From NCBI GenBank assembly GCA_035258565.1, contig DATFXF010000065.1, positions 1 to 43,697 on the forward strand: 43,697 nt of DNA, given 5' to 3'. The notes under the pieces are model-generated. The model had not been told where the DNA came from and did no database searches. It saw nothing but the letters and a program-made list of their open reading frames with translations. Positions 1-8,118 of the stretch are shown here, in pieces. The position numbers and the translations under genes are program-made. The DNA comes from DATFXF01 sp035258565 (GTDB lineage: Bacteria > Acidobacteriota > Terriglobia > Acidiferrales > UBA7541). Every line of letters starts with the position of its first letter. The stretch's first letter is position 1.

Positions 1-717
1 TCCCTTTGACAGGGGAAGCGAAAGTGTGAGCCTGCGATGCCGAGGGGAGTCATTCCGATCTAGCGACAGTCCAGCTCTCCTGGATTGTAGGCGCATCCGC
101 TGCGAGCCGATAACCTAGCCGCCGCGTTAGGGTGTCGTCCATCTTTTTACTTAGGATGATCGAGAGAGGGTAGTATCCCATGCCGCCCAATCCGACGATG
201 CCCTCTGTTCCTATTTTCCTACGCCAGGGGCGATTAAGCGCGTCATTGATCTTCACCATGCTCATGACAAACCCCCAGGTCCTCACCATATGGGGAAGCC
301 ACCGAGCGACAGGGGTATCTCTCGTGTCGTGGAGCGCATATCTTTTCTCTGCCGTTGCCTGGCTCTGATACGGCTTGCAGAAACGCGACAAGAACATCTA
401 CTTGCCGTGCATAGGTTGAATTCTGCTCGACAGTGCCATAATCGCTGGAGTGTTTTTTTACAGGTAATGAACCTCATCCGGGAAGTGCAGCGCTTAAGCA
501 TTGCCCGGGATCGGCGACGGTGTCACTGTGTTGCGCGGTGGAACGATCCACGCGATCTAGCGAGGATATGCTTTCTGGATTATGCGGTCACCAACTCAGC
601 TTGAGGCAAGACGGCGTCAGGCCTGTCTCTCCTGGGCGAAGAAAATGGTGAAGTCGGAAATGCTCACGAAATCGACGGATCAGCGCCGGGCCAAAAAAAA
701 TCTAATGAGGAGGCATT
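1..717. other. Stretch without a recognisable gene
   Basis: Several short open frames exist on both strands, the longest about 115 codons on the minus strand, but none has a convincing ribosome binding site or a protein sequence I recognise, and they overlap each other. Around positions 477-512 there are CCGGG/CCCGG arms flanking an 8-nt GCTTAAGC palindrome, which might form a hairpin. I see no tRNA T-loop pattern. The final 60 bases form the leader of the BON-domain gene that begins at 718. Confidence 0.5.
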
Positions 718-1282
718 ATGCGAATCTTGCACAGTTCCACAGGAGTCCTGGCCTTCCTGACAGCGGTGATGCTTGGCCCAGCGGCGGGCCCAGAATGCGC
801 CGGCAGCCAACCGCACCAGCGGAATGTCGGCCGCCAGAAGGAGAACCTAATCAGGGAAGTGCGTCACGAGCTCTTGATGCTTCCCTACTACTCCGTATTT
901 GATAACCAGGCCTTCAAGGTTGATGGCGACCACGTGACACTCATGGGTCAGGTCATGCGCCCCACTCTCAAATCCGATGCCGAGTCTGCCGTAAAGAGAG
1001 TGGAAGGTGTGGCCAGCGTGACGAATAACATCGAGGTCCTCCCGCTATCACCGAATGACGATCGGATTCGCCGGTGCGGTGTTCCACGCCATTTACGACA
1101 CGCCTCAGTTGGACCGCTACGCTCTGGGGTCAGTTCCTGCAATTCACATCATCGTGAAGAACGGGCAGGTCACGCTGGAGGGTATAGTGGATAACGAGGC
1201 AGACAAGAATATAGTTGGTATTAAGGCCAACGGCGTCCCCGGCGTTTTCTCGGTGACCAACAACTTGGTCGTTCGTAAGTAG
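718..1282 (+). pseudogene. Two-BON-domain secreted protein, broken by a 1-nt frameshift
   Basis: BON domains are small alpha/beta modules in periplasmic or outer-membrane proteins such as OsmY, thought to bind phospholipid. The ATG at 718 follows a strong Shine-Dalgarno (GAGGAGG, 6 nt spacing) and opens with a signal-peptide-like segment. The first BON domain covers about residues 40-112 and ends VEGVASVTNNIEVLPLS. After codon 119 (CGG, 1072-1074) the frame goes wrong: an extra T at 1075 turns the expected RRAVFHAIYD into RRCGVPRHLR. Dropping that T restores a second BON domain (VKNGQVTLEGIVDNEADK through VFSVTNNLVVRK, stop ending at 1282). The repaired product would be about 187 aa. The read frame instead runs on to a stop at 1194. 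This may be a true pseudogene or a sequencing or assembly indel. The domain assignment is secure. Confidence 0.75.
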
Positions 1283-1659
1283 CCGTCGCCGGAGTGTGAC
1301 CTTTTCAAAAGGCCCAGACCTCGCGTGGTATCCGGCTCTGGCTTGGCCGTAGGTCAAAGGCAGCTCATCCTAGCCCCCGGCACCGCCCACCTCTAAGGGC
1401 CAGACAGAATACGAGGATTTCGCTTCGGCGTCTTCGAAAGACCTTGGTTTCCAAAGCCCTCAGAGCTCGAGGAAATCTGCGCGGACCTGTGGTATCATAG
1501 AGTCCCCGTTTCCCAGAGCTCTCAGGCATGTCGGCTCTCCAGTGAAGGCGAGGCTCTCCCATTGCATCGAGCTTGTTCCGACCCAGGCTCAAGAAGCCTG
1601 GTTGCGGCAGGTGGTGGGGGCGGCGCCGTTCGCCTACAATTGATGGGCCTTGGAGGAAG
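1283..1659. other. Intergenic region before the export operon
   Basis: This 377-bp stretch has no recognisable gene; a 168-codon minus-strand frame here is arginine- and proline-rich and runs into the adaptor gene, so I regard it as a shadow. It contains a perfect 6-bp inverted repeat with a 1-nt centre (CCTTTTCAAAAGG, 1300-1312) just after the BON gene. It has no T-tract and I do not call it a terminator. The operon promoter is presumably here, but I cannot place it. Confidence 0.4.
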
Positions 1660-2898
1660 GTGCGCGCAGAGTCCTCACCTCCGGATCTTTCGTCGCTAAA
1701 GATTGACGACCACTCGCGCAGCGCGGGGCGGACAGGAAGGCGTCTCGGTGTCTTTGCGGCCGCGCTGGGAGCGTTGGCTCTTTTGACAGGCCTCGTGTTT
1801 GCGTTCCGAGGGCAGAAACCTGAAGTCGAGGTGGCGATGGCACGTGCTCCAGAGAATGGCAGGGCCGGCACGATGCTGAATGCCAGCGGCTACGTGACGC
1901 CGCGGCGGCGATCGACTGTGGCGGCCAAGATCACCGGTCGAGTGACCGCGATGTTAGCCGAGGAAGGTATGCAGGTGCGGGCGGGTCAGGTGTTGGCCAC
2001 GCTCGATTGCGCGGAATCAGATTCGCGGCTGACCTCAGCAAAGGCCGACCGCGATGCCACCTCGGCATCGCTCGCCGATCTCGAAGTGAATCTTGTCGAC
2101 GCAGAGCGTGAATTGAAACGCACGCAGGAACTACAGGCTTCAGGCGTTCAGAGCGCGCAGACGCTCGATAAGGCACACACCGCCGTGGACAGCTTGAAGG
2201 CACGCATCTCGCTGGCTAAAGAACAAATCCGCGCGGCAGACGCACGCATCATCGTGGCGCAGCGGGACGTGGAGAACTGCACGGTGCGCGCCCCGTTCGA
2301 TGGAATCGTGGTCTCGAAGGACGCACAGCGGGGCGAGATGGTTTCGCCGATCTCTGCGGGAGGAGGATTCACGCGGACCGGCATCGCGACGATTGTGGAC
2401 ATGCAGTCAAACGAAATCGAAGTGGACGTCAACGAATCTTACATCGCGCGGGTGAAGCCGGGCCAGAAAGTGATGGCCACCCTGGACGCCTATCCCGATT
2501 GGCAGATCCCTGCAAAGGTGCGAACGGTCATTCCCACAGCGGATCGTCAGAAGGCCACCGTCAAAGTGCGCATCTCCTTTGAAAAGTTGGATCCTCGGAT
2601 CCTGCCGGACATGGGAGTAAAAGTCGCGTTTTTGAATGAAGAGCCGCCCGCGGGCAACGTGGGCAGCGCGGCATCACCGGCGAAGGCAGTGATCCCGCGG
2701 GGCGCAGTGCGAGACGATGGCGGTAAACACTTTGTACTTCTTGTGCGCGAGGGCCGGGTAGAGCGCCGCGCGGTCAGACTTGGCGCAGAACACGGGAATG
2801 ACGTCGAAGTGCTGGCCGGCATCTCCGCAGGCGACCGGCTCGTGATGAAGGGGCACGAGAGCCTGCGCGATGGTCAAGCGGTCGAAATCAAGCAATAG
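1660..2898 (+). CDS. HlyD/MacA-family periplasmic adaptor subunit
   Basis: Membrane-fusion (adaptor) protein that links an inner-membrane ABC exporter to the outer membrane. It has a short cytoplasmic N terminus (PDLSSLKIDD), one membrane anchor (VFAAALGALALLTGLVFAFR), a lipoyl/barrel-sandwich segment (ITGRVTAMLAEEGMQVRAGQ), a long alpha-helical hairpin rich in Ala, Asp and Arg, the returning lipoyl half (CTVRAPFDGIVVSKDAQRGE), a beta-barrel domain and a C-terminal membrane-proximal domain (GISAGDRLVMKGHESLRDGQ). I chose the GTG at 1660 because GGAGG lies just upstream (only 3 nt spacing) and the conserved part begins soon after; a TTG at 1573 in the same frame would add 29 residues. The ATPase gene starts 10 nt after the stop. 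The pattern adaptor-ATPase-two permeases suggests a MacAB-like exporter; the substrate cannot be told from sequence. Confidence 0.88.
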   Translation: MRAESSPPDLSSLKIDDHSRSAGRTGRRLGVFAAALGALALLTGLVFAFRGQKPEVEVAMARAPENGRAGTMLNASGYVTPRRRSTVAAKITGRVTAMLAEEGMQVRAGQVLATLDCAESDSRLTSAKADRDATSASLADLEVNLVDAERELKRTQELQASGVQSAQTLDKAHTAVDSLKARISLAKEQIRAADARIIVAQRDVENCTVRAPFDGIVVSKDAQRGEMVSPISAGGGFTRTGIATIVDMQSNEIEVDVNESYIARVKPGQKVMATLDAYPDWQIPAKVRTVIPTADRQKATVKVRISFEKLDPRILPDMGVKVAFLNEEPPAGNVGSAASPAKAVIPRGAVRDDGGKHFVLLVREGRVERRAVRLGAEHGNDVEVLAGISAGDRLVMKGHESLRDGQAVEIKQ

Positions 2899-2908
2899 GG
2901 AGAGCGAA

Positions 2909-3634
2909 ATGGTGCGTGTGGATGGAGCCGGAGCAAATTCCAGCCTGATTCGCGTGCGCGGCCTGGACAAAAAATACCAGCGGGGAAGCGAAGAGATTCA
3001 CGTCCTCCAAGGACTGAATCTCGATGTGGACAGGGGAGACTTCGTCGCGTTCATGGGGCCCAGCGGCTCCGGAAAGACAACGTTGTTGAACCTGCTCGGG
3101 GGCCTAGACGTGCCGTCTCGAGGTAGCATCACGGTCGCGGGTGACGAAATCACGCACATGACTGCGGGGAAACTGACCGCTTGGAGGGCCCGCCATGTAG
3201 GCTTCATCTTCCAAATGTATAACCTGATTCCGGTCCTCACCGCGTATCAGAACGTCGAGCTGCCGCTGCTGCTCACGAAACTTTCCAAGGCGGAGCGCGC
3301 CAAGCACGTCGAGACAGCCCTGAAGGTCGTGGGACTCGCCGATCGCATGAAGCACTACCCGCGACAACTTTCCGGGGGACAGGAGCAGCGCGTAGCCATC
3401 GCCCGGGCCATTGTTTCCGACCCCACGTTTCTGCTTTGCGATGAACCGACCGGAGACTTGGACCGCAAGAGCGCAGACGAGGTGATGGACTTGATCGGGC
3501 GCCTGGTGAAGGAATACGGCAAGACGGTTCTGATGGTCACTCACGATCCGGTGGTGGCCGAGCGCGCTCAGGCCGTGCTGCATTTGGAAAAGGGTGCTCT
3601 CATTGAGAGCGCCAAAGGAGTGGGTGCGGCATGA
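2909..3634 (+). CDS. ABC transporter ATP-binding protein, MacB/LolD type
   Basis: ATPase of the export system, 241 aa, a normal length for stand-alone LolD/MacB-type nucleotide-binding subunits. Visible motifs are Walker A (GPSGSGKTTLLNLLGG), Q-loop (FIFQMYNLIPVLTAYQNVEL), ABC signature LSGGQEQRVAIARAI, Walker B with D-loop (LLCDEPTGDLD) and switch histidine (VLMVTHD). The glutamine-rich signature reads LSGGQEQ rather than the commoner LSGGQQQ, a harmless variant. The ATG at 2909 is preceded by GGGAGAG; an upstream in-frame ATG at 2870 lies inside the adaptor gene and is unlikely. The stop overlaps the next start as ATGA, implying translational coupling to the permease. Confidence 0.93.
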   Translation: MVRVDGAGANSSLIRVRGLDKKYQRGSEEIHVLQGLNLDVDRGDFVAFMGPSGSGKTTLLNLLGGLDVPSRGSITVAGDEITHMTAGKLTAWRARHVGFIFQMYNLIPVLTAYQNVELPLLLTKLSKAERAKHVETALKVVGLADRMKHYPRQLSGGQEQRVAIARAIVSDPTFLLCDEPTGDLDRKSADEVMDLIGRLVKEYGKTVLMVTHDPVVAERAQAVLHLEKGALIESAKGVGAA

Positions 3635-4773
3635 GATTTCTTCCGCTGATTGTGGCCAATCTATTTCGCAAGAAGCTGCGCACAACGCTGACCATTGGCT
3701 CCTTCGCAGTGGCCTTGTTCCTGTTCGGACTGCTGCTTGTGGTGCGGGGGGCGTTTGGCCAATATCAGGAAGTCGCAGGAGCGGACCGGCTGGTAGTGAT
3801 CAACAAAGTCTCCATCATTCAGCCGCTGCCGATCTCCTATCGCGACCGGCTGCTGAGAATCCCGGGGGTCAAACTCGTCACCTACGATAACTGGTTCGGC
3901 GGTGTATATCAGGATGAGCGGAATTTCTTCGGCCAGTTTGCCATCGACCCGGAGAATCAGCGCGCCGTGTTTCCCGAGTTTGAGATTCCCGAGGATCAGT
4001 GGCAGGCCTTTGTCGAGGATCGCGAAGGCGCAGTCGTCGGGGACGGCCTGGTCAAGCGGTTTCACTGGAAGATCGGGGATCGCATTCCCATCAAGGGCAC
4101 CATCTTTCCAGGGACCTGGGAGTTCAACATCCGCGGCATCTATCACGGGAAGCGTGCTCAGGACGACGTCAGCCAGTTCTGGTTTCAATGGAAGCTGCTC
4201 GACGAGCGTGCCCCCGAAAGATGGAAGGGTTTCGCGGGGTGGTACACCGTGCGCGTCCAAAACCCGGATCAGGCCGCACAGGTCGTTAAAGCGATCGACC
4301 AGGAGTTCTCGAATTCACCTTGGGAAACCAAGACGGACACGGAGAGCGCGTTCGCGGCGGCGTGGGTGAAGCAATTCGGGAATATCGAGTTTTTGATCTT
4401 AACGATCGGTAGCGTGGTGTTCTTCACCTTGCTTCTCGTCACCGGCAACACCATGGCGATTGCAGTACGGGAACGGATCGGCGAACTCGCGGTGTTGAAA
4501 GCTGTGGGGTACTCCGACCGATTCGTTCTTTGCCTTGTGCTGGCCGAATCGCTCCTGATCTCAGCCGTGGGCGGAGTGCTGGGCGTGGCGCTCATCAAGC
4601 TGTTTACACTCGGGGGCGATCCCACGCACGGCTTTCTGCCCTTTTTCTATCTGCCGCTGAAGTCGATGGGGATCGGCATAGGGGCTGCACTAGCGGTGGG
4701 CATCGTTGCCGGGTTTCTGCCGGCATTTTCTGCAATGCGCCTTCGCGTGGTGGATGCGATGCGCAGAGTCTGA
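3631..4773 (+). CDS. FtsX/MacB-like ABC permease (first of pair)
   Basis: Integral membrane permease, 380 aa. It begins with a cytoplasmic helix typical of the family (LIVANLFRKKLRTTLTIGSF) and a first membrane segment (AVALFLFGLLLVV), followed by a large periplasmic MacB-PCD-like domain (about residues 45-245) and three C-terminal helices (IEFLILTIGSVVFFTLLLVT, LVLAESLLISAVGGVLGVAL, MGIGIGAALAVGIVAGFLPA). The FtsX-domain motif RERIGELAVLKAVGYSDRFV, which couples to the ATPase, sits between helices. Its start overlaps the ATPase stop by 4 nt and the second permease starts 2 nt after its stop, so the two probably form a heterodimer driven by two copies of the ATPase. Confidence 0.9.
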   Translation: MRFLPLIVANLFRKKLRTTLTIGSFAVALFLFGLLLVVRGAFGQYQEVAGADRLVVINKVSIIQPLPISYRDRLLRIPGVKLVTYDNWFGGVYQDERNFFGQFAIDPENQRAVFPEFEIPEDQWQAFVEDREGAVVGDGLVKRFHWKIGDRIPIKGTIFPGTWEFNIRGIYHGKRAQDDVSQFWFQWKLLDERAPERWKGFAGWYTVRVQNPDQAAQVVKAIDQEFSNSPWETKTDTESAFAAAWVKQFGNIEFLILTIGSVVFFTLLLVTGNTMAIAVRERIGELAVLKAVGYSDRFVLCLVLAESLLISAVGGVLGVALIKLFTLGGDPTHGFLPFFYLPLKSMGIGIGAALAVGIVAGFLPAFSAMRLRVVDAMRRV

Positions 4774-4775
4774 CC

Positions 4776-5945
4776 ATGACGATTCCGATCGTGTACAACT
4801 TGCGGAGTGTGAGAGCGCGCTGGACCTCGGCCGTGGTGGCGGTGCTGGGAATTGCCGGCACGGTGGGCGTGTTTGTGGCCATGATGTCGCTGGCGCGCGG
4901 GTTCAAAGCGACGCTGGTGAAATCAGGCTCCCCACAAAATGCGATCGTGCGGCGCGCCGGAGCGACATCAGAGATGGACAGCAATGTGCCGCTCGAGCAA
5001 GAGCGGGTCATCGAGGATGCGGCCGGCGTTGCTCGCGCGGGCGAGGGGCCCCTGGTTAGTCCCGAGGTGGTCGTCATTGCTCCCTTCGCCTTCCGGGCCA
5101 CGGGAACCGACACCAACGTGCAAGTGCGAGGGGTCTCAGCGAAGGCGCTAAAGGTTCGCCCTAACGTCAAAGTCCTCGCCGGAAGCCTCTTCCAGCCCGG
5201 GCTAAACGAGCTCGTTGTAGGAAAGAATGCCACGCGAAACTACGCCGGCCTGGAATTGGGGAATACCGTGAGATTCGGCGGCAGCAACTGGAAGGTGGTA
5301 GGCGTCTTCGACGCCGGCGGCTCCTCGTTTGATTCCGAAATCTGGTGCGACGCCAATATTCTAAGCCAGGTGTACCACCGGCCGCAGAACCAATATTCCA
5401 GCGTCACCGTGGGCCTGAATTCGCCAGACGCCTTCTCCGCCTTCAAGGATGCGCTCACGGCCGATCCGCGGCTCACCGTCCAGGTGGATCGCGAAGTGGA
5501 CTACTATGAGAAGGAATCGCGGGCACTTTCAACACTGATTGCCGTACTCGGCTCGATCGTCGCCGCGGTGATGGGCATTGGCGCAGTCTTTGGTGCGCTC
5601 AATACGATGTACTCGGCAGTGGCAGAGCGCTCGCGAGAAATTGCCACGATGAGGGCACTCGGCTTCGGTTCGGCCAGCGTCGTGGTGTCGTTTCTCATCG
5701 AGTCTTTGTTCATCGCCTTCCTGGGTGGCGTCCTCGGGTGCCTGGCCATCTTGCCGCTGAACGGCTATACCACTACGGCGATGAACTTCCAGACATTTTC
5801 TCACCTTGCTTTCGCCTTTCGTGTGACAACGGGTCTACTCCTCCTCGGCATAGCCTTCGCGCTCCTGATGGGGGTGGTGGGCGGTATGCCTCCAGCTATC
5901 CGCGCCGCACGGCGTCCCGTGGCCGCCACTCTCCGTGCGCTCTAA
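4776..5945 (+). CDS. FtsX/MacB-like ABC permease (second of pair)
   Basis: Second permease, 389 aa, with the same topology: N-terminal YNLRSVRARWTSAVVAVLG leading into one membrane helix, a periplasmic domain with a MacB-PCD-like core (VQVRGVSAKALKVRPNVKVL), then three C-terminal helices. The coupling motif is REIATMRALGFGSASVVVSF. An ATG at 4776, 2 nt after the previous stop, is the likely start; the open frame extends upstream but only inside the preceding gene. It closes the operon; no terminator hairpin with a T-tract is visible downstream. The two permeases are clearly diverged from each other, so this is not a recent duplication. Confidence 0.9.
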   Translation: MTIPIVYNLRSVRARWTSAVVAVLGIAGTVGVFVAMMSLARGFKATLVKSGSPQNAIVRRAGATSEMDSNVPLEQERVIEDAAGVARAGEGPLVSPEVVVIAPFAFRATGTDTNVQVRGVSAKALKVRPNVKVLAGSLFQPGLNELVVGKNATRNYAGLELGNTVRFGGSNWKVVGVFDAGGSSFDSEIWCDANILSQVYHRPQNQYSSVTVGLNSPDAFSAFKDALTADPRLTVQVDREVDYYEKESRALSTLIAVLGSIVAAVMGIGAVFGALNTMYSAVAERSREIATMRALGFGSASVVVSFLIESLFIAFLGGVLGCLAILPLNGYTTTAMNFQTFSHLAFAFRVTTGLLLLGIAFALLMGVVGGMPPAIRAARRPVAATLRAL

Positions 5946-6404
5946 GCCCGCGTGGAGAGATTCGGGGCATCAACCGCCGCTATGTGCTCTGAGATTTGCG
6001 TCGGTCCCTGAGCGGGCCTGGATCATGCGTACGACATAAGGGCTCAGCCATAGATTTAGGCGGGCATCCTGTTTTATCTTGATAGTTGGGGATGGCGTGC
6101 TCCGACTTAAAGCGGAAGTATTCCAAAGAGACCCCTGCTTGGTACCTGTCGAACGATCCCTTGTTGGTCAGGGGGCCGTTGCGTATGGCTCGCCTCGGCG
6201 GCAAGCGTTGTCATCGTGGGACTGCCCACGAGGTTCCAACTGCACAGCAAGTGCATCACATCGTTGACAGGCTTCGCAAATCATCCTGCGGATGGAGGAG
6301 GATGCCTCGCTGGATACGGTTGTTCTGAGCGTCGATGGTCAGGAGGATGTATCTCACGACCGCCAGCGGCAATGGTTTAGGGAAAAGAGAGGAGAGAAAA
6401 CGCG
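5946..6404. other. Intergenic region between export operon and msrA
   Basis: Nothing in these 459 bp matches a gene I recognise. A short frame around 6268-6477 encodes IILRMEEDASLDTVVLSVDG before running into msrA in another frame; it has a protein-like composition and could be a gene remnant, but there is no start signal. CTGAGC and GCTCAG arms (6008-6013 and 6042-6047) are 28 nt apart, too loose to call a terminator. The msrA ribosome binding site is GGAGAG near 6390. Confidence 0.4.
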
Positions 6405-6878
6405 ATGGAAAAGGCCACTTTGGGGGCCGGTTGTTTCTGGGGAGTGGAGGCTGCGTTCCAAAAAATCAAAGGCGTAAAGTCGACAGCGGTAGGGTACACC
6501 GGGGGATGGTTCGAAAACCCGACCTATCACGACGTGTGCTCGGGGGAAACCGGGCACGCCGAAGCAGTCGAAGTGGAGTATGACCCGTCTGAGGTTTCCT
6601 ACGACGAGCTTCTGAACGTGTTTTGGGATATCCACGACCCCACGACGTTAAACCGCCAGGGCCCGGATGTCGGCTCACAATACAGGTCGGTAATCTTTTT
6701 CCACAATCCAGAGCAGCAGGCGGCGGCGAAAAAATCCAAGGAGAAGGCCCAGAACTCCGGCAGATTCAGGAGCAGGATCGTGACGGAAATTGTGCCCGCT
6801 TCGCAATTCTACAGAGCCGAGGAGTATCACCAGCGGTATTTGGAGAAACGCGCCCTCAGTTCTTGCAGATTACCCTAG
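6405..6878 (+). CDS. msrA: Peptide-methionine (S)-S-oxide reductase MsrA
   Basis: Repairs oxidised methionine (S-sulfoxide) in proteins using thioredoxin-type electrons, 157 aa. The family active site GAGCFWG with nucleophilic Cys10 is at the N terminus, followed by FQKIKGVKSTAVGYTGG, GHAEAVEVEYDPSEVSYDEL, FWDIHDPTTLNRQGPDVGSQ and YRSVIFF, all classical MsrA blocks. The C terminus (AEEYHQRYLEKRALSSCRL) retains a likely resolving cysteine. The start is an ATG behind AGAGGAGAG. Next downstream is the iron exporter gene mbfA, which has its own promoter-like TATAAT, so the two share an oxidative-stress theme rather than an obvious operon. Confidence 0.95.
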   Translation: MEKATLGAGCFWGVEAAFQKIKGVKSTAVGYTGGWFENPTYHDVCSGETGHAEAVEVEYDPSEVSYDELLNVFWDIHDPTTLNRQGPDVGSQYRSVIFFHNPEQQAAAKKSKEKAQNSGRFRSRIVTEIVPASQFYRAEEYHQRYLEKRALSSCRLP

Positions 6879-7038
6879 GAGGACCCACTTTCTACGTGGA
6901 ACCCTGTTTCGCTCCTTAGATGCCGCCAAGCAGGCCACGGCACAGCACGCCCACAATTTCATCCGCTTCCGCATCGTAGGTAGGTTTGAACTCTGGTGGT
7001 CCATCCGCCAAGGCAACCTGGCGAAGCATCTGCCCGCA

Positions 7039-7044
7039 TATAAT
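7039..7044 (+). promoter_or_regulatory. Candidate -10 box for mbfA
   Basis: A perfect TATAAT lies 45 nt upstream of the mbfA start in otherwise GC-rich DNA. The hexamer 17 nt upstream (ACCTGG) is a poor -35, so the promoter is either weak or activator-dependent. Inferred by eye only. Confidence 0.4.
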
Positions 7045-7089
7045 CGAAGGCCATCAGATGATTGCGCGCTCGCGGCTAGGGAGACCGGG

Positions 7090-8046
7090 ATGAAGAACTT
7101 TGACAGTTTGTCCGAGCAGGAAATCCTTGCACTGGCCATCTCGCTCGAGGAGGAAGATGAACGCGTGTATGCCGATTTCGCCGAGGGCCTGCGCCGGGAC
7201 TTTCCTGCCACCGCGGCGGTCTTCGATGGCATGCGAGTCGAGGAATCCGGCCATCGCCGGCGGCTGATCGACCTGTACCGGCAGAAATTTGGCGAACACA
7301 TTCCCCTCATACGCCGCCAGGATGTGAAAGGATTCGTCGAGCGACGTCCGATTTGGCTGGCACGGCCCCTGAGGCTAGAGGCCGTGCGCAACCAGGCCAG
7401 CGCTATGGAGGAGGAAACTCGCCGCTTCTATGAGAGGGCCGCTGCCCGAGCCACTGACGCCAGCGTCCGGCAGCTTCTTGACGACCTTGCCCAGGAAGAG
7501 CGCTCGCATGAATACCGCGTGGAGGAATTGGAGAAAGACAAGCTGAAAGCCGACGTCCGTCGCCAGGAGGAAGAAGCGCGGAGAAAGCTGCTCGTCTTGC
7601 AAATTGTCCAGCCAGGGTTGGCCGGGCTTATGGACGGTTCCGTCTCCACGTTGGCGCCCGTCTTTGCCGCTGCTTTCGCGACCCACGACACCTGGGCCGC
7701 CTTTGTCGTCGGGCTGGCAGCGTCGGTCGGTGCCGGTATCAGCATGGGCTTCGCCGAAGCCCTTTCCGATGACGGCAGCCTGACCGGCCGCGGGTATCCC
7801 TGGTTACGGGGACTCGTGTGCGGGTTGATGACCACGCTGGGGGGCATCGGGCATACGCTGCCCTATCTCCTTGAGCGATTCACCCTCGCCACGACGATCG
7901 CCGTCGCTGTAGTTCTGGTCGAATTGAGCATCATCACCTGGGTCCGACACCGCTACATGGAAACCCCGATCTTCTCAGCGGCCGTGCAGGTTGCCCTCGG
8001 AGGCACCGTTGTCTTTTTCACTGGCGTACTCATTGGAAGCTGGTGA
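7090..8046 (+). CDS. mbfA: MbfA-like rubrerythrin-VIT1 iron exporter
   Basis: Membrane-bound ferritin-like protein, 318 aa. The N-terminal half is a rubrerythrin/erythrin-vacuolar domain with two ExxH di-iron helices in the first repeat (SLEEEDERVYADFAEGL; RVEESGHRRR) and two in the second (SAMEEETRRFYERAA; DLAQEERSHEYRVEELEKD). The C-terminal half (from about residue 180) is a VIT1/CCC1-type membrane domain with helices VGLAASVGAGISMGFAEALS, GLVCGLMTTLGGIGHTLPYL and VALGGTVVFFTGVLIGSW. In studied alphaproteobacteria MbfA exports Fe(II) and protects against peroxide; the same role is inferred here. The ATG at 7090 follows AGGGAG. The open frame extends 100 codons upstream without a plausible start. 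Confidence 0.92.
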   Translation: MKNFDSLSEQEILALAISLEEEDERVYADFAEGLRRDFPATAAVFDGMRVEESGHRRRLIDLYRQKFGEHIPLIRRQDVKGFVERRPIWLARPLRLEAVRNQASAMEEETRRFYERAAARATDASVRQLLDDLAQEERSHEYRVEELEKDKLKADVRRQEEEARRKLLVLQIVQPGLAGLMDGSVSTLAPVFAAAFATHDTWAAFVVGLAASVGAGISMGFAEALSDDGSLTGRGYPWLRGLVCGLMTTLGGIGHTLPYLLERFTLATTIAVAVVLVELSIITWVRHRYMETPIFSAAVQVALGGTVVFFTGVLIGSW

Positions 8047-8118
8047 CCACCGCACTTGCCCGGGATGAGATCGGGAAGTCCTGCCCGTGCCGGCGTGGAA
8101 GGCCTCACCTCGGCGATA

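Noticed and set aside
1365..1871. 168-codon minus-strand frame upstream of and into the adaptor gene
   Set aside because: Overlaps the N terminus of a clear HlyD-family adaptor; the composition (Arg, Pro, Ala) is typical of a GC-rich antisense frame.
6008..6047. CTGAGC/GCTCAG inverted repeat as terminator of the export operon
   Set aside because: Arms are only 6 nt, 28 nt apart, with no T-tract on either strand.
6268..6477. Possible gene fragment encoding IILRMEEDASLDTVVLSVDG
   Set aside because: No start codon with a ribosome binding site, it runs into msrA out of frame, and I recognise no family.
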